64,000 nt of DNA. Origin: Hyphomicrobium sp. CS1BSMeth3. GTDB lineage: Bacteria; Pseudomonadota; Alphaproteobacteria; Rhizobiales; Hyphomicrobiaceae. Made by a program: the position numbers and the translations under genes. The DNA is taken from contig NZ_FPEI01000002.1 in NCBI RefSeq assembly GCF_900117415.1, positions 248,001 to 312,000 of the forward strand, written 5' to 3'. The notes below the pieces were generated by a model. It ran no database searches, was not told where the DNA came from, and was given only the letters and a program-made list of their open reading frames with translations. Below, in pieces: positions 25,944 to 35,036 of the stretch; within the stretch, counting starts at the first letter, position 1, and the number at the start of each line of letters is the position of its first letter.

Positions 25944-26981
25944 ATGAAGGTCCTGGTGACGGGCGCCAATGGCCATGTGGGGTTCGGCGTGTGCAAGGCC
26001 TTCGCTGCCGCTGGCCACGAGGTTCGCGCCTCGATCCGCTCGGCCAACGACGCGGCGAAGTCTGCGCCGCTGCGTGCGCTCGGCGTTGACGACATCGTCG
26101 GCCTCGACGTGCGGACGTTCGATCCGTTCGTCGAGGCCTGCCGCGGCGTCGATGTGCTGGTCCACGTCGCGGCGACGTACGCCATGCATGTTGCCGGCCC
26201 TGCCGAAACAGATGCCATGCTGCGCGACAGCACCGAAGGCGCCGCGAATGCGGTCCGTGCCGCCGCGAAGGCCGGCGTACCGAAAGTTGTGCTCACATCC
26301 TCGGTGGCGACGCTCCCGCGCGTCAGTCCCGATGCCGCGCCCGTGACCGAAGCCGATTGGGCGACCGACCTCGGCGTTCCCTACTTCCGCGCCAAGACCG
26401 AAGGCGAGCGCGCCGCCTGGAAGGCCGCCGAGGACACCGGCATCAAGCTCGTCACACTGCTGCCAGGCACGGTCGGCGGCCCCGATTTCCATCGCCGCAC
26501 ACCATCAATCGGCATGATCGAGAGCATCATGCTCGGCTCCATGCGGCTCGGCGCGCCGAACACGAACATTGCCTACGTCGACGTACGCGATGTTGCCGCC
26601 GCCCACGTGCTCGCCGCCGAGCGCGACGTCACGGGCCGCTTTATCATCGCCAATGATCATGCGCCCGAAATGCGCGAGCTGAGCCTGCTCATGCACTGGT
26701 CGGACGCGTCCATTCCGGCAGCGCCCGCCGTGCTCCCCGACTTCGTCATGAGTGCCGGCCCAGCTCTCGACTGGCTGCGCGCGAGCCTCACCCGGACACC
26801 CCGCATGGTGAGCCCGGAGCTCGTCGCGACCATGCGCGGCAAGGTCACCAAGCTCAGCAACGAGCGCGCCAAGAGCGAGCTCGGCTGGCACCAGGCCATT
26901 GGCCTCGACCGCAGTCTCTCCGAGACCATGGCCGCCATCCGGGCGCTCAGGCGCCGGGAAGGTCACAGGCGCGTCATCTAG
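25944..26981 (+). CDS. NAD(P)-dependent epimerase/dehydratase (extended SDR)
   Basis: 345 residues. The Rossmann nucleotide site is VTGANGHVGFG, followed by VDVLVHVAATYAMH and the catalytic tyrosine-lysine pair in PYFRAKTEGE, with the Ser in LTSSVATL. It resembles dihydroflavonol reductase-like and epimerase-like extended SDRs. Substrate is unknown. It is the second gene after the small membrane protein. A CGAGGA-N5-TCCTCG hairpin (26994-27010) follows 13 bp after the stop. Confidence 0.85.
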   Translation: MKVLVTGANGHVGFGVCKAFAAAGHEVRASIRSANDAAKSAPLRALGVDDIVGLDVRTFDPFVEACRGVDVLVHVAATYAMHVAGPAETDAMLRDSTEGAANAVRAAAKAGVPKVVLTSSVATLPRVSPDAAPVTEADWATDLGVPYFRAKTEGERAAWKAAEDTGIKLVTLLPGTVGGPDFHRRTPSIGMIESIMLGSMRLGAPNTNIAYVDVRDVAAAHVLAAERDVTGRFIIANDHAPEMRELSLLMHWSDASIPAAPAVLPDFVMSAGPALDWLRASLTRTPRMVSPELVATMRGKVTKLSNERAKSELGWHQAIGLDRSLSETMAAIRALRRREGHRRVI

Positions 26982-27048
26982 CATTCCCGCATTCGAGGAC
27001 ATTCTCCTCGGAATTCGTTCGCCATTGACATTCGGGGGGCACTTCATC

Positions 27049-27123
27049 ATGTTCCCGCGCATGAGCAACGGTTTCGCCCTCATCCGACGTATGCGCGCGC
27101 GCCCCCTGGCGCGGCAGCGATGA
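27049..27123 (+). CDS. Arginine-rich leader peptide before argC (predicted)
   Basis: 24 codons starting at an ATG with a GGGGGG tract 9 nt before it. Seven of the 24 residues are arginine, six of them in the last 13 codons, including an adjacent CGA CGT pair at codons 13-14. The gene ends 32 nt before a perfect terminator hairpin that precedes argC. Position and composition fit a ribosome-mediated attenuation leader peptide. The high GC raises the background rate of arginine codons, so this is a prediction. Confidence 0.5.
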   Translation: MFPRMSNGFALIRRMRARPLARQR

Positions 27124-27183
27124 CGGCTTGTTGTCCGAAGAAGCCCGTTAATCGTAAGCCGCGCCCTTGACGCGGCTTTTTTT
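27098..27183 (+). promoter_or_regulatory. Candidate argC attenuator (1:2, 2:3, 3:4 hairpins)
   Basis: Region 1 CGCGCC (27098-27103) pairs with GGCGCG (27108-27113). Region 2 GGCGCGGC (27108-27115) can instead pair over 8 bp with region 3 GCCGCGCC (27158-27165). Region 3 is the left arm of terminator 3:4, AAGCCGCG (27156-27163) with CGCGGCTT (27171-27178) and seven T residues. A ribosome stalled on the arginine codons would free region 2 and prevent termination. Confidence 0.5.
27156..27183 (+). terminator. Rho-independent terminator 40 nt before argC
   Basis: An 8-bp perfect stem with a 7-nt loop and a TTTTTTT tract, located 175 bp after the SDR stop and 40 bp before the argC start codon. 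It can be read either as the attenuator's terminator or as the late terminator of the upstream unit. Confidence 0.85.
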
Positions 27184-27222
27184 GCGCCTTCGCGCACCTG
27201 CTCTCTGAATAGGACGACGACC

Positions 27223-28200
27223 ATGGCCACCATGACCGCTGCCAAAACCAGCAATCCCGCCGGCATCAAGGGCAAAGTCCCGGCCGTCTTCATCGACGGC
27301 GAGGCCGGCACCACGGGCCTCGAAATCCGCCAGCGGCTCGCGGGCGCCAAGGGCATCGAGATCAAGTCGATCGATCCGGAAAAGCGGAAGGACCCGGCCG
27401 CGCGCAAGGCGCTCATGGCCGAGACCGATGTCGTCATCCTCTGCCTGCCCGATGACGCCGCGAAGGAGGCTGTGGCCCTCGCCGACGAGCTTGGCGGCAA
27501 GAGCCCCCGCATCATCGATGCCTCGACCGCGCACCGCGTCGCGCCCGGCTGGACGTACGGCTTTCCCGAGCTGACCAAGGGCCATGCCGAAGCCGTCGCG
27601 GCAGCGAAGCGTGTGACGAATCCCGGCTGCTATCCGACCGGCGCCATCGCGCTCATCCGCCCGCTCGTCGAGGCAGGGATCATGCCAGCCGACTATCCTG
27701 TGACGGTCAATGCCGTGTCGGGCTACTCGGGCGGCGGCAAGTCCATGATCCAGGCCTATGACGCGGGCACCGCGCCGTCCTTCGAGCTGTACGGCCTCGC
27801 CCTCACACATAAGCACGTGCCCGAGCTGCAGAAGTACAGCGGCCTCACGCGGCGGCCGATCTTCGTGCCCTCCGTCGGGAACTTCCGGCAGGGCATGCTC
27901 ATCAGCATCCCGCTCCACCTCGACACGCTGCCCGGCAATCCGTGCCCCAAGGACTTGGAGCTGGCGCTCGACAAACACTACCAGGGACTGAAGCTCGTCA
28001 GCGTCCTCAAGGAGCCGGTCGCCACACTTCCGAGGATCGAGGCCGAAGCTCTGAATGGCACGGATCAGCTCGAGCTCTACGTGTATGGCAGCTCGGCGCT
28101 GCATCAGGCCGTGCTCGTCGCGCGGCTCGACAATCTCGGCAAGGGTGCGTCCGGCGCAGCCGTGCAAAGCCTCGGGCTGATGCTCGGGCTGAAGTTCTAA
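27223..28200 (+). CDS. argC: N-acetyl-gamma-glutamyl-phosphate reductase
   Basis: 325 residues, cytosolic, third step of arginine synthesis (NADPH reduction of N-acetylglutamyl phosphate). The catalytic cysteine is in [18 protein letters not shown]. The glycine motif is [11 protein letters not shown], and [11 protein letters not shown] and the HKHVPEL histidines are present. Length and the short opening mark it as the ArgC type-2 form. The ATG at 27223 has AGGAC 7 nt before it. It is monocistronic and preceded by the candidate attenuator. Confidence 0.95.
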   Translation: MATMTAAKTSNPAGIKGKVPAVFIDGEAGTTGLEIRQRLAGAKGIEIKSIDPEKRKDPAARKALMAETDVVILCLPDDAAKEAVALADELGGKSPRIIDASTAHRVAPGWTYGFPELTKGHAEAVAAAKRVTNPGCYPTGAIALIRPLVEAGIMPADYPVTVNAVSGYSGGGKSMIQAYDAGTAPSFELYGLALTHKHVPELQKYSGLTRRPIFVPSVGNFRQGMLISIPLHLDTLPGNPCPKDLELALDKHYQGLKLVSVLKEPVATLPRIEAEALNGTDQLELYVYGSSALHQAVLVARLDNLGKGASGAAVQSLGLMLGLKF

Positions 28201-28258
28201 GCCTGCCACGCGTTCGCGCCTTCGGCGCGACGAGGGGTTAGCCGCGATCGCCCCGGCG

Positions 28259-28378
28259 TCCCTTCTCCCCGTCCTATACGGGGAGAAGGTTAGGATGAGG
28301 GGCGGGAGCTTGTGCGACGTTGGCATATGCCGCCGGCCCTCACCCTAACCCTCTCCCCGCAAGCGGGGAGAGGGGACA
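28259..28378. repeat. RIME-like intergenic palindrome, copy 2
   Basis: Same two-hairpin layout as at 20247. The first about 70 bases, including the flanking CGATCGCCCCGGCGTCCC, are almost identical, in opposite orientation, to the element at 40190-40298, which suggests recent copying or gene conversion. Confidence 0.8.
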
Positions 28379-28420
28379 GCGGCACGCTCGCGGCTCGCTC
28401 CAAATCTACAAAAGACGGGG

Positions 28421-28482
28421 GTGCGGGGGTGTCCCCCGCGCGGGGCGTGGGGCCTGCGGCCCCACTCGCGCCGGAGGCGCGA
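28421..28482. repeat. GC-rich hairpin cluster downstream of hemW
   Basis: Contains GTGGGGCCtgcGGCCCCAC and CGCGCCggaGGCGCG, immediately after the hemW stop on the minus strand. A related stretch (GTGTCCCTCCCG) occurs at 40140 and 40355. It may end hemW transcription, but there is no T-run. Confidence 0.45.
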
Positions 28483-29820
28483 TCAGCTCACGGTAATCGG
28501 CGCGAAGCTCGCAGAAAGCTGCAGCACCAGTTCGTTGAGCACAAAGCGGCCGGCGCGCGTCGCGACAAGGCGATCGGGTGCGTGGTGCTCCACAAGCCCG
28601 AGCTTCTCGAGACGCTCGATAGCTACACGGGACGGCCGCACCCCGCCGAGGGCTTCGAGGCGCCGGAGATCGATGCCTTCGGCGAGTCTCAAGCCCATGA
28701 GCAGCATCTCGTCGGCCTCTTCGGATCGAGCGAGCGTCGTATCCTCGATGATGCCGTGGCCGTGCTGCTCCACGGACGCGGCCCACGCTTCCGGCTGGCG
28801 CTCCGTCACGAGCGCGTGGCGCACACCATCGATGACCAAGCGGCCGTGCGCGCCTGGGCCGACGCCGGCATAGTCGCCATAGCGCCAGTACGTGAGGTTG
28901 TGCCGGCTCTCAGCGCCCGCGCGTGCGTGATTGGAAATTTCGTAGGCAGGAATGCCGGCGGCTTCGGTCAGCTCCTGCGTGATCTCGTAGAGTGTGTCGG
29001 CCAGTTCGGGATCCGGCACGGCGAGCTTGCCCGCGCGATGCAGGCCGGCGAACGGCGTACCTTCCTCGATGGTGAGCTGATAGAGCGAGAGGTGATTGCG
29101 CATCATGGCGAGCGCTTCGGAAAGCTCCGCGCGCCAGGCATCGGGCGTCTGCGCCGGCCGCGCGTAGATCAGATCGAAAGAAAAGCGCTCGAAGGTGCGC
29201 GCGGCGATGTCGATGGCGCGACGCGCTTCGGCAACCGAGTGCAGGCGGCCAAGCGTTTTCAGGTCGCCATCATTGAGCGCCTGCACGCCGAGCGAGACGC
29301 GATTGATACCGGCAGCGCGATAGCCGGCGAAGCGTTCGGCTTCGACGCTCGACGGGTTCGCTTCCAGCGTGATCTCGGCATCGGACGCGATGGACCATGA
29401 CGCGGCGATGCGGTCGAGAATACCGCCGACCGTCTCCGGCTTCATGAGCGACGGCGTGCCGCCGCCGAGAAAGATGCTCGTCACGGTGCGCCCCGGCGCG
29501 AGCGCGGCCATATGCGCGATCTCGCGCGCGAAGGCGGCGGCAAAGCGCGGCTCGTCGATGCCGGCCATGCGGACGTGGCTGTTGAAGTCGCAGTAGGGGC
29601 ACTTGGACGCGCAGAACGGCCAATGGACATAGATGCCGAAGCCGGGATCTGCGGTTACCGGGCGATCCGCATCGCGATCGCGCGACGCCTGTCCCCCTCC
29701 CCCTTGTGGGGAGGGGTTAGGGGTGGGGGGAATCCCGACCGCAGATGTTCTGCGATCCCCCCCTCCCTTACCCTCCCCCACAAGGGGGGAGGGGATTGCG
29801 GAGCGGCCAGCCCTACCCAT
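28483..29820 (-). CDS. hemW: Heme chaperone HemW (radical SAM)
   Basis: 445 residues from the ATG at 29820, compared with about 380 for E. coli HemW. The catalytic site is [14 protein letters not shown] (CxxxCxxC), followed by [17 protein letters not shown] and RVSLGVQAL. HemW delivers heme in the cytoplasm and was earlier misnamed HemN-like oxidase. Residues 1 to about 45 are translated from a RIME-like palindrome (29691-29795); the core begins near residue 58 ([12 protein letters not shown]). No other in-frame start has a convincing signal. The ATG overlaps the rdgB stop by 8 bp, so the genes are coupled. Confidence 0.93.
   Translation of the reverse strand: MGRAGRSAIPSPLVGEGKGGGDRRTSAVGIPPTPNPSPQGGGGQASRDRDADRPVTADPGFGIYVHWPFCASKCPYCDFNSHVRMAGIDEPRFAAAFAREIAHMAALAPGRTVTSIFLGGGTPSLMKPETVGGILDRIAASWSIASDAEITLEANPSSVEAERFAGYRAAGINRVSLGVQALNDGDLKTLGRLHSVAEARRAIDIAARTFERFSFDLIYARPAQTPDAWRAELSEALAMMRNHLSLYQLTIEEGTPFAGLHRAGKLAVPDPELADTLYEITQELTEAAGIPAYEISNHARAGAESRHNLTYWRYGDYAGVGPGAHGRLVIDGVRHALVTERQPEAWAASVEQHGHGIIEDTTLARSEEADEMLLMGLRLAEGIDLRRLEALGGVRPSRVAIERLEKLGLVEHHAPDRLVATRAGRFVLNELVLQLSASFAPITVS
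29691..29795. repeat. RIME-like palindrome inside the hemW frame
   Basis: CCCCTCCCCCTTGTGGGGAG and its inverted partner CCCTCCCCCACAAGGGGGGA, with a 28-nt centre, read through without a stop in the hemW frame. The repeat is a CCCCTTGTGGGG variant of the family at 20247. Confidence 0.8.
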
Positions 29821-30436
29821 CGCTTCGATCCAGACAGGCGGCGACGAAGAGTGCGAAGGCGCGCGCGCGGTGGCTGATGGCGTGCTTGGCCTCGGCTTCC
29901 ATCTCGCCAAAAGTCAGCGTCTCACCGTCGGCCAGGAACATCGGATCATAGCCGAAGCCCTTTTCGCCGCGCGGCGGCCAGACCAGATGGCCGAAGACCT
30001 TGCCCTCGAAGACTTCGGCCTCGCCATCCGGCCATGCGAGGCAGAGCGTGGCGGTGAAATTGGCACGGCGGCTCTCGGGATCGCGCGCGAACTTCTCCTG
30101 CAGCTCACTCTCCACACGCTGCATGGCGTAGTTGAAATCCTTCGCGGGACCGGCCCAGCGCGCGGAGTACACGCCCGGCGCGCCGCCGAGCGCCTCCACT
30201 TCGAGACCGGAGTCATCCGAGAGCGCAGGCAGGCCGCTCGCCTTCGCACTGTGCAGCGCCTTGAGGCGCGCGTTGCCGGCGAAGGTCGTCTCGGTTTCCT
30301 CGGGCTCACTGATGTTGAGCTCGCCCGCAGAAACAGCGCTCATGCCATAGGGGCGAATGAGATCGTTGATCTCGCGGATTTTGCCGGGGTTGTGGCTCGC
30401 GACCACGAGGCGGGTCCCGGCTTCGAGTTTGCGCAT
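29813..30436 (-). CDS. rdgB: XTP/dITP diphosphatase (Ham1/RdgB)
   Basis: 207 residues. House-cleaning pyrophosphatase that removes non-canonical purine nucleotides. Substrate and metal motifs are [13 protein letters not shown] at the start, [21 protein letters not shown] and [16 protein letters not shown] lies 8 nt before the ATG. It is the third gene of a minus-strand run argG, VOC, rdgB, hemW and overlaps hemW. Confidence 0.95.
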   Translation of the reverse strand: MRKLEAGTRLVVASHNPGKIREINDLIRPYGMSAVSAGELNISEPEETETTFAGNARLKALHSAKASGLPALSDDSGLEVEALGGAPGVYSARWAGPAKDFNYAMQRVESELQEKFARDPESRRANFTATLCLAWPDGEAEVFEGKVFGHLVWPPRGEKGFGYDPMFLADGETLTFGEMEAEAKHAISHRARAFALFVAACLDRSDG

Positions 30437-30447
30437 CAGCAGAATCC

Positions 30448-30888
30448 TTAAGAGTCCAGGCCCCAGATCTTGGGCTCAGCAAACTCGAGACAGTTGCCCG
30501 CAGGATCGCGGAAGTAGATGGAGCGCCCGCCGCTCGGCCAGATGAAATCCGCTTCGATGGCGACGCCCGCCGCTTCGAGGCGCCGCTTCCAATCGTCGAT
30601 CTCATCGCGGCTCGCGCGGAAACAGACGTGCCCTTCACCTGTCGCGCCATGCGGCGGCACGGGGAGCTTCGCATCCGCATGCGGCGGCACGACCGTCGCC
30701 TTTGGATTGAAGATCAGCAGCACCTGATCGCCGCAGCGGTAGAAGAGCTGGCGCCCCGCGAGCTTGGAGAAGGGCACCATGCCGAGCACATTCGCGTAGA
30801 AGGCCTCTGCCGCGTCGAGGTCGATCGCGTACATGACGGTTTCGAGAATGCCGGACGGTGGTGCCTTCTCGCGCAAGTTCTCTGGCAT
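30448..30888 (-). CDS. VOC-superfamily metalloprotein (glyoxalase-like)
   Basis: 146 residues with two beta-alpha-beta3 modules. The first starts [26 protein letters not shown], the second [22 protein letters not shown] and ends [15 protein letters not shown]. Likely metal ligands are the His of GHVCF and the Glu of CLEFA. The reaction (lyase, dioxygenase or thiol transferase) cannot be told. It lies between argG (27-bp gap) and rdgB (11-bp gap) in one run. Confidence 0.83.
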   Translation of the reverse strand: MPENLREKAPPSGILETVMYAIDLDAAEAFYANVLGMVPFSKLAGRQLFYRCGDQVLLIFNPKATVVPPHADAKLPVPPHGATGEGHVCFRASRDEIDDWKRRLEAAGVAIEADFIWPSGGRSIYFRDPAGNCLEFAEPKIWGLDS

Positions 30889-30915
30889 GGGGCGGTCCCC
30901 AACTACTGCAACTCC

Positions 30916-32154
30916 TTAGCTCTTCTGCCCGCGATTGCGCTGTGCGAGCGTGCGCAGGCGAAGCGCGTTGAGCTTGATGAAGCCCTGAGCGTCCTTCTGA
31001 TCGTACGCGCCCTGGTCGTCCTCGAAAGTGACGAGCGTCGAGGAATAGAGCGACTTCGGGCTCTCGCGGCCAGTGACGATCACATTGCCCTTGTAGAGTT
31101 CGAGCGTCACTTCGCCTTCGACGTGCTCCTGGCTCTTGTCGATCAGTGCCTGCAGCATCTCGCGCTCGGGGCTGAACCAGAAGCCGTAGTAGATCAGCTC
31201 CGCATAGCGCGGCATCAGCTCGTCCTTGAGATGGCTGGCGCCGCGATCGAGCGTGATGCTCTCCATGGCACGATGCGCGGCGAGCAGAATGGTTCCGCCC
31301 GGCGTCTCGTAGATGCCGCGCGACTTCATGCCGACGAAGCGGTTCTCGACGAGGTCAAGACGGCCAATGCCGTTGTCGCGGCCGAGATCGTTGAGCGCCT
31401 TGAGCAGCGTCGCCGGGCTCATCTTCTGGCCGTTGAGCGAGACGGCATCGCCCTTGGAGAAGCCGATCTTGATGGTCGTCACCTTGTCGGGTGCCGCCAT
31501 GGGCGAGATCGTGCGCTGATAGACCATCTCCGGCGCCTTCTGCGCGGGATCTTCCAGCACCTTGCCTTCGGACGAGGAGTGCAGGAGGTTCGCGTCGACG
31601 GAGAACGGTGCCTCGCCCTCTTTGTCCTTGGCGATCGGGATCTGGTGGCTGCGTGCGAAGTCGAGCAGCTCCGTGCGGCTCTTGAACTCCCACTCGCGCC
31701 AGGGCGCGATGATCTTGATGCCCGGCTCGAGCGCATAGTAGCTGAGCTCGAAGCGCACCTGATCATTGCCCTTGCCGGTAGCGCCATGGCAAACGGCGTC
31801 CGCGCCCGTCTTGCGCGCGATATCGATCTGCGCCTTGCTGATCAGCGGCCGCGCGATCGACGTGCCGAGCAGGTACACACCCTCGTACACCGCATTCGCG
31901 CGGAACATGGGGAAGACGAAGTCGCGGACGAACTCCTCGCGCAGATCCTCGATGAAAATGTTCTCGGGCTTGATGCCGAGCATGAGCGCCTTCTCGCGCG
32001 CCGGTCCGAGCTCCTCGCCCTGGCCGAGATCGGCCGTGAATGTCACGACCTCGCAGCCGTACGCCTCCTGCAGCCACTTCAGGATGATCGAGGTATCGAG
32101 GCCGCCCGAGTAGGCGAGGACGACTTTCTTTACGGACTTCGGCGCAGACGACAT
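30916..32154 (-). CDS. argG: Argininosuccinate synthase
   Basis: 412 residues. ATP-dependent joining of citrulline and aspartate in arginine synthesis. The ATP pyrophosphatase loop is [17 protein letters not shown], followed by TADLGQGEE and [15 protein letters not shown]. The ATG at 32154 with GAGAGG upstream is used; a longer in-frame extension lacks conservation. It heads the minus-strand run and is separate from argC, about 4 kb away, on the opposite strand. Confidence 0.95.
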   Translation of the reverse strand: MSSAPKSVKKVVLAYSGGLDTSIILKWLQEAYGCEVVTFTADLGQGEELGPAREKALMLGIKPENIFIEDLREEFVRDFVFPMFRANAVYEGVYLLGTSIARPLISKAQIDIARKTGADAVCHGATGKGNDQVRFELSYYALEPGIKIIAPWREWEFKSRTELLDFARSHQIPIAKDKEGEAPFSVDANLLHSSSEGKVLEDPAQKAPEMVYQRTISPMAAPDKVTTIKIGFSKGDAVSLNGQKMSPATLLKALNDLGRDNGIGRLDLVENRFVGMKSRGIYETPGGTILLAAHRAMESITLDRGASHLKDELMPRYAELIYYGFWFSPEREMLQALIDKSQEHVEGEVTLELYKGNVIVTGRESPKSLYSSTLVTFEDDQGAYDQKDAQGFIKLNALRLRTLAQRNRGQKS

Positions 32155-32267
32155 GGCAGCTCGACCTCTCGGGCGCGGATATGGGTTTGCGCCGGCACTA
32201 TAGGGAGCGGCGCGGCTACCGCAAGAGCCGCGGCAGGCGGCCAGTTCAATGGAACAGCCTGAACGAT

Positions 32268-32558
32268 TTACCCTGAAGCGCGCGACGGGTGCTTCCTGAG
32301 CGATGGGTTGTCCGCGAGAACCTCGGCGAACCAGGGCACGAGCACTTCGGCGGATTTGTAGGCCTCCTCCGATGAGGCATAGACCGCACCGGAGAAATAC
32401 TGGACCGGTGTCCACACTCCGCCGTCCTCGACGTCGCGTCTGAACTCTTCGAAGCCGAACGTCTGGTCAGGCCGCCAGAACACATCGACGCATCTGCTGT
32501 GGTCGTCGTTCTCGACGCTGGCGAAGACCACCCATGACTTGTCGATGCGCTGCGACAT
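32268..32558 (-). CDS. Small conserved protein of unknown function
   Basis: 96 residues from the ATG at 32558, starting 9 bp after the DedA stop on the same strand, so probably cotranscribed. The sequence ([22 protein letters not shown], then [20 protein letters not shown]) is soluble, acidic and aromatic, with no recognised motif. A much longer in-frame extension overlapping DedA is not credible. Confidence 0.65.
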   Translation of the reverse strand: MSQRIDKSWVVFASVENDDHSRCVDVFWRPDQTFGFEEFRRDVEDGGVWTPVQYFSGAVYASSEEAYKSAEVLVPWFAEVLADNPSLRKHPSRASG

Positions 32559-32566
32559 CGCTTGGC

Positions 32567-33115
32567 TCAGCCACCCCCGACGGACTGGCGGAAATAGTTC
32601 AGGCCCTGTCCTATGACATCGCCGAACATCAGGAGCACGAACGCCCAGAGAAAGGCCGAGGACCAGTTGGCGAGCTGGAATTTGGCGCGCGGCATCTCGA
32701 CGATGCCGGCAACCAGCGGCACCGAGGCCCGGAGCGGCCCGGAGAAACGGCCGAGAACCACCGCCCAAGGCCCCCACCTTTCGAAGAAGGCATGACCTTT
32801 GGGAATGAGGTCGGGGTAGTTCCTGAGTGGCCACATGGCCGCGATCTGCTCGTGGTAGTGCCGCCCGAGCCAGTAGGAGACCCAGTCACCGAGCGCGGCA
32901 CCAATCGCGGCCATGCTCAGAATGAACCAGAAGTCGAGGCCGCCGCTCGCGCCGATGAGCGTGCCGATCGTGACCAGGATGGCCCAGAATGGCAGCACGA
33001 GCGAGATGAATGCGAGGGACTCGCCGAATGCGAGCACGAAGACGGTCGGTCCCGCCCAAGCCTTGTGCTCTTTCACGAACGCGATGATGGCGTCCGCATA
33101 AGCTTCCAGTCCCAT
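32567..33115 (-). CDS. DedA-family membrane protein
   Basis: 182 residues. Members are inner-membrane transporters or scramblases for lipid carriers and phospholipids. Visible features are helices at about 19-50 (VFVLAFGESLAFISLVLPFW) and 62-80, and the family motif GDWVSYWLGRHYHEQI...FFERWGPWAVVLGRFSGPLRASVPLVAG, with the essential arginine and GRFxGPxR pattern. It is followed by the small protein at 32268-32558. Confidence 0.88.
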   Translation of the reverse strand: MGLEAYADAIIAFVKEHKAWAGPTVFVLAFGESLAFISLVLPFWAILVTIGTLIGASGGLDFWFILSMAAIGAALGDWVSYWLGRHYHEQIAAMWPLRNYPDLIPKGHAFFERWGPWAVVLGRFSGPLRASVPLVAGIVEMPRAKFQLANWSSAFLWAFVLLMFGDVIGQGLNYFRQSVGGG

Positions 33116-33130
33116 TCGCCCTCCCGAGAT

Positions 33131-33158
33131 CTCCCCCTCCCCGCGCGCGGGGAGAGTG
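33131..33158. repeat. RIME-like fragment
   Basis: CTCCCCGCGCGCGGGGAG, a single hairpin of the RIME-like family, upstream of dedA. Confidence 0.6.
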
Positions 33159-33206
33159 GATCAAGTAAGGCAACGCTGATTTGACCGCAACTGATTGCGC
33201 GCCGTG

Positions 33207-33671
33207 TCACACCCGGACCCGGCAGCCGCGCCGGCGGATCTCCGCGCCGAGCTCCTTGGAGACCTCGGCCGCGAGCATGGTGCCGCGGGACTTCTGAGCG
33301 GGCGAAAGGCCGCCCGAGTACGGACCGTTCAACACCGTCGGCGCCGCATCGGCCTCGCGCTTGCCGTGTGCAAGCTCGTCGCAGGAAAGCTCGCGCTTGC
33401 GGCTTCTGAACGCAAAGAGTCGCACGCCTGCCGCATAGGAATGTGCGCTCGCCGGCTCGCGGATCCAGGTCCGCTTCGGATCGGCCAGCATCTGCTTGAG
33501 GGCTTCACCGCGCCGCTGAACGCACGGCGGGCTGTCATCCACGCAATCCGCCCGCGGAGGCTCGGTCGCCGCGGTCTCGAGGTTGATCCCGGCACAGGAA
33601 GCAAGCGCGCTCGCGAGCACGGCCACCGAAGCTGGCATGAGAAGGCGCCCTGTCGGGCGTCGGACGGTCAT
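33207..33671 (-). CDS. Putative lipoprotein of unknown function
   Basis: 154 residues from the ATG at 33671. A lipoprotein signal (LMPASVAVLASALASC, lipobox LASC near residue 26) is followed by a region with paired cysteines (DCVDDSPPCVQ, LSCDEL, RRGCRV) and MLADPKRTWIREPASAHSYAAGVRLFAFRS. It is predicted to sit in the envelope. No named domain is recognised; the pattern looks like a lineage-specific conserved protein. Confidence 0.7.
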   Translation of the reverse strand: MTVRRPTGRLLMPASVAVLASALASCAGINLETAATEPPRADCVDDSPPCVQRRGEALKQMLADPKRTWIREPASAHSYAAGVRLFAFRSRKRELSCDELAHGKREADAAPTVLNGPYSGGLSPAQKSRGTMLAAEVSKELGAEIRRRGCRVRV

Positions 33672-33863
33672 GGATGGCCCTCTTGTAAGCAATGCGGTGC
33701 GGGCATAGAAGCCTCAGAAATGCGGCCATCTGAGCACCGGCCGCCGCGGAAATATCACAATTCAGTAACCGGAGTAACGGAATTCGGGCTAGGTCGCTAA
33801 ACTTGGTAGGAAAAGTAGCCTAGCAGCCACCACTCATCATCACATTCAGGGAGAACGCTCTTC

Positions 33864-34838
33864 ATGGCGCACGCCATTCGAGTTCACAAGTACGGCGGCC
33901 CCGAGGCCATGAGCTATGAGGCCGTCGACGTCGGCGCACCGGGTGCCGGTCAGGTCAAGCTCAAGCAGCACGCGATCGGCGTCAACTTCATCGACGTTTA
34001 TCAGCGCACGGGTCTCTACCCGCAGCCATCCATGCCATTCACGCCGGGCAACGAGGGCGCGGGCGAGGTCACGGCCGTCGGCGAAGGCGTCACGGACCTC
34101 AAGGTCGGTGATCGCGTCGCCTATGCCGGTGCGATCGGCGCCTATGCCGACGAGCGCCTCGCGCCCGCCGACAAGCTCGTCAAGCTTCCCGACGCGATCC
34201 CCTACGAGACGGGCGCGGCCATGATGCTGCAGGGCATGACCGTGCAGTATCTGCTTCGCCGCACCTACAAAGTGGGTCCCGAGACGACGCTGCTGATGCA
34301 CGCCGCTGCGGGCGGCATCGGCCTCATTGCATGCCAGTGGGCGAAGCATCTCGGCGCGACGATCATCGGCACGGCAAGCTCGGACGAGAAGTGCGCGCTC
34401 GCCAAGGCGGCTGGTGCGACGCACATGATCAACTACAAGACCGAGAACTTCGTCGAGCGCGTGAACCAGATCACGGGCGGCAAGAAGTGCGATGTCGTCT
34501 ACGACTCGATCGGCAAGGACACGTTCCCGGCCTCGCTCGACTGCTTGAAGCCGCTCGGCCTGTTCGTGACCTTCGGCAATGCCTCGGGTCCGATCGATGC
34601 CTTCAACGCGGGCATTCTCGCGGCGAAGGGCTCGCTCTACATGACGCGGCCGACGCTCAACACCTACACGGCGACGCGCGCCGATCTCGTCGCGACGGCG
34701 AAGGACCTCTTCGATGTCGTGGCCTCGGGTGCGGTGAAGATCAACGTGAACCACAAGTTCGCGCTGAAGGACGCGGCGCAGGCACACAAGGATCTCGAGG
34801 GCCGCAAGACCACAGGCTCGATCATCCTGCTGCCTTGA
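33864..34838 (+). CDS. qor: NADPH:quinone oxidoreductase (MDR family, zinc-free)
   Basis: 324 residues, the size of E. coli QorA. NADPH-dependent one- or two-electron reduction of quinones. The GroES-like half has YQRTGLYPQPSMPFTPGNEGAGEV, and the Rossmann half LLMHAAAGGIGLIACQWAK. It lacks the catalytic-zinc His/Cys pattern of alcohol dehydrogenases. A GGGAGAACG leader precedes the ATG. A palindromic repeat starts 9 bp after the stop. Confidence 0.9.
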   Translation: MAHAIRVHKYGGPEAMSYEAVDVGAPGAGQVKLKQHAIGVNFIDVYQRTGLYPQPSMPFTPGNEGAGEVTAVGEGVTDLKVGDRVAYAGAIGAYADERLAPADKLVKLPDAIPYETGAAMMLQGMTVQYLLRRTYKVGPETTLLMHAAAGGIGLIACQWAKHLGATIIGTASSDEKCALAKAAGATHMINYKTENFVERVNQITGGKKCDVVYDSIGKDTFPASLDCLKPLGLFVTFGNASGPIDAFNAGILAAKGSLYMTRPTLNTYTATRADLVATAKDLFDVVASGAVKINVNHKFALKDAAQAHKDLEGRKTTGSIILLP

Positions 34839-34847
34839 TTTTTGCTT

Positions 34848-34909
34848 GCCGCGGGCTGCTGGGAAGAGGTGCTGTCGCCTTCCTTCGCAGTGCCATGCCC
34901 GCGGCGGCC
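34848..34909. repeat. GCCGCGGGC palindrome, copy 1
   Basis: 62 bp bounded by GCCGCGGGC and GCCCGCGGC (then GGCC). It starts 9 bp after the qor stop. The sequence between includes TGCTGGGAAGAGGTGCTGTC, shared with the copies at 43609, 43695, 55546, 55631 and 55716. Confidence 0.85.
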
Positions 34910-34953
34910 AGATCGACAGGACAGAGCAAGAGGCCACGGGCTGCTGCCTCCCG

Positions 34954-34983
34954 TCCCCTCTCCCCGCGTGCGGGGAGAAGAGG
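34954..34983. repeat. RIME-like fragment
   Basis: CCTCTCCCCGCGTGCGGGGAG, one hairpin of the RIME family, lying between two direct repeats of AGGACAGAGCAAGAGGCC (34917-34935 and 34995-35012). Confidence 0.6.
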
Positions 34984-35007
34984 GACAAATCGATAGGACA
35001 GAGCAAG

Positions 35008-35036
35008 AGGCCGCGGGCTTGTTCCGCGGCCTTTGT
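35008..35036. terminator. Terminator between converging qor and methyltransferase genes
   Basis: AGGCCGCGG (35008-35016) pairs with CCGCGGCCT (35024-35032), followed by TTGTTT on the plus strand. Confidence 0.75.

Noticed and set aside
27025-27030. TTGACA as a promoter -35 for the argC leader
   Set aside because: The matching -10 position would fall on the leader start codon and has no TATAAT-like sequence, so the promoter is probably further upstream.
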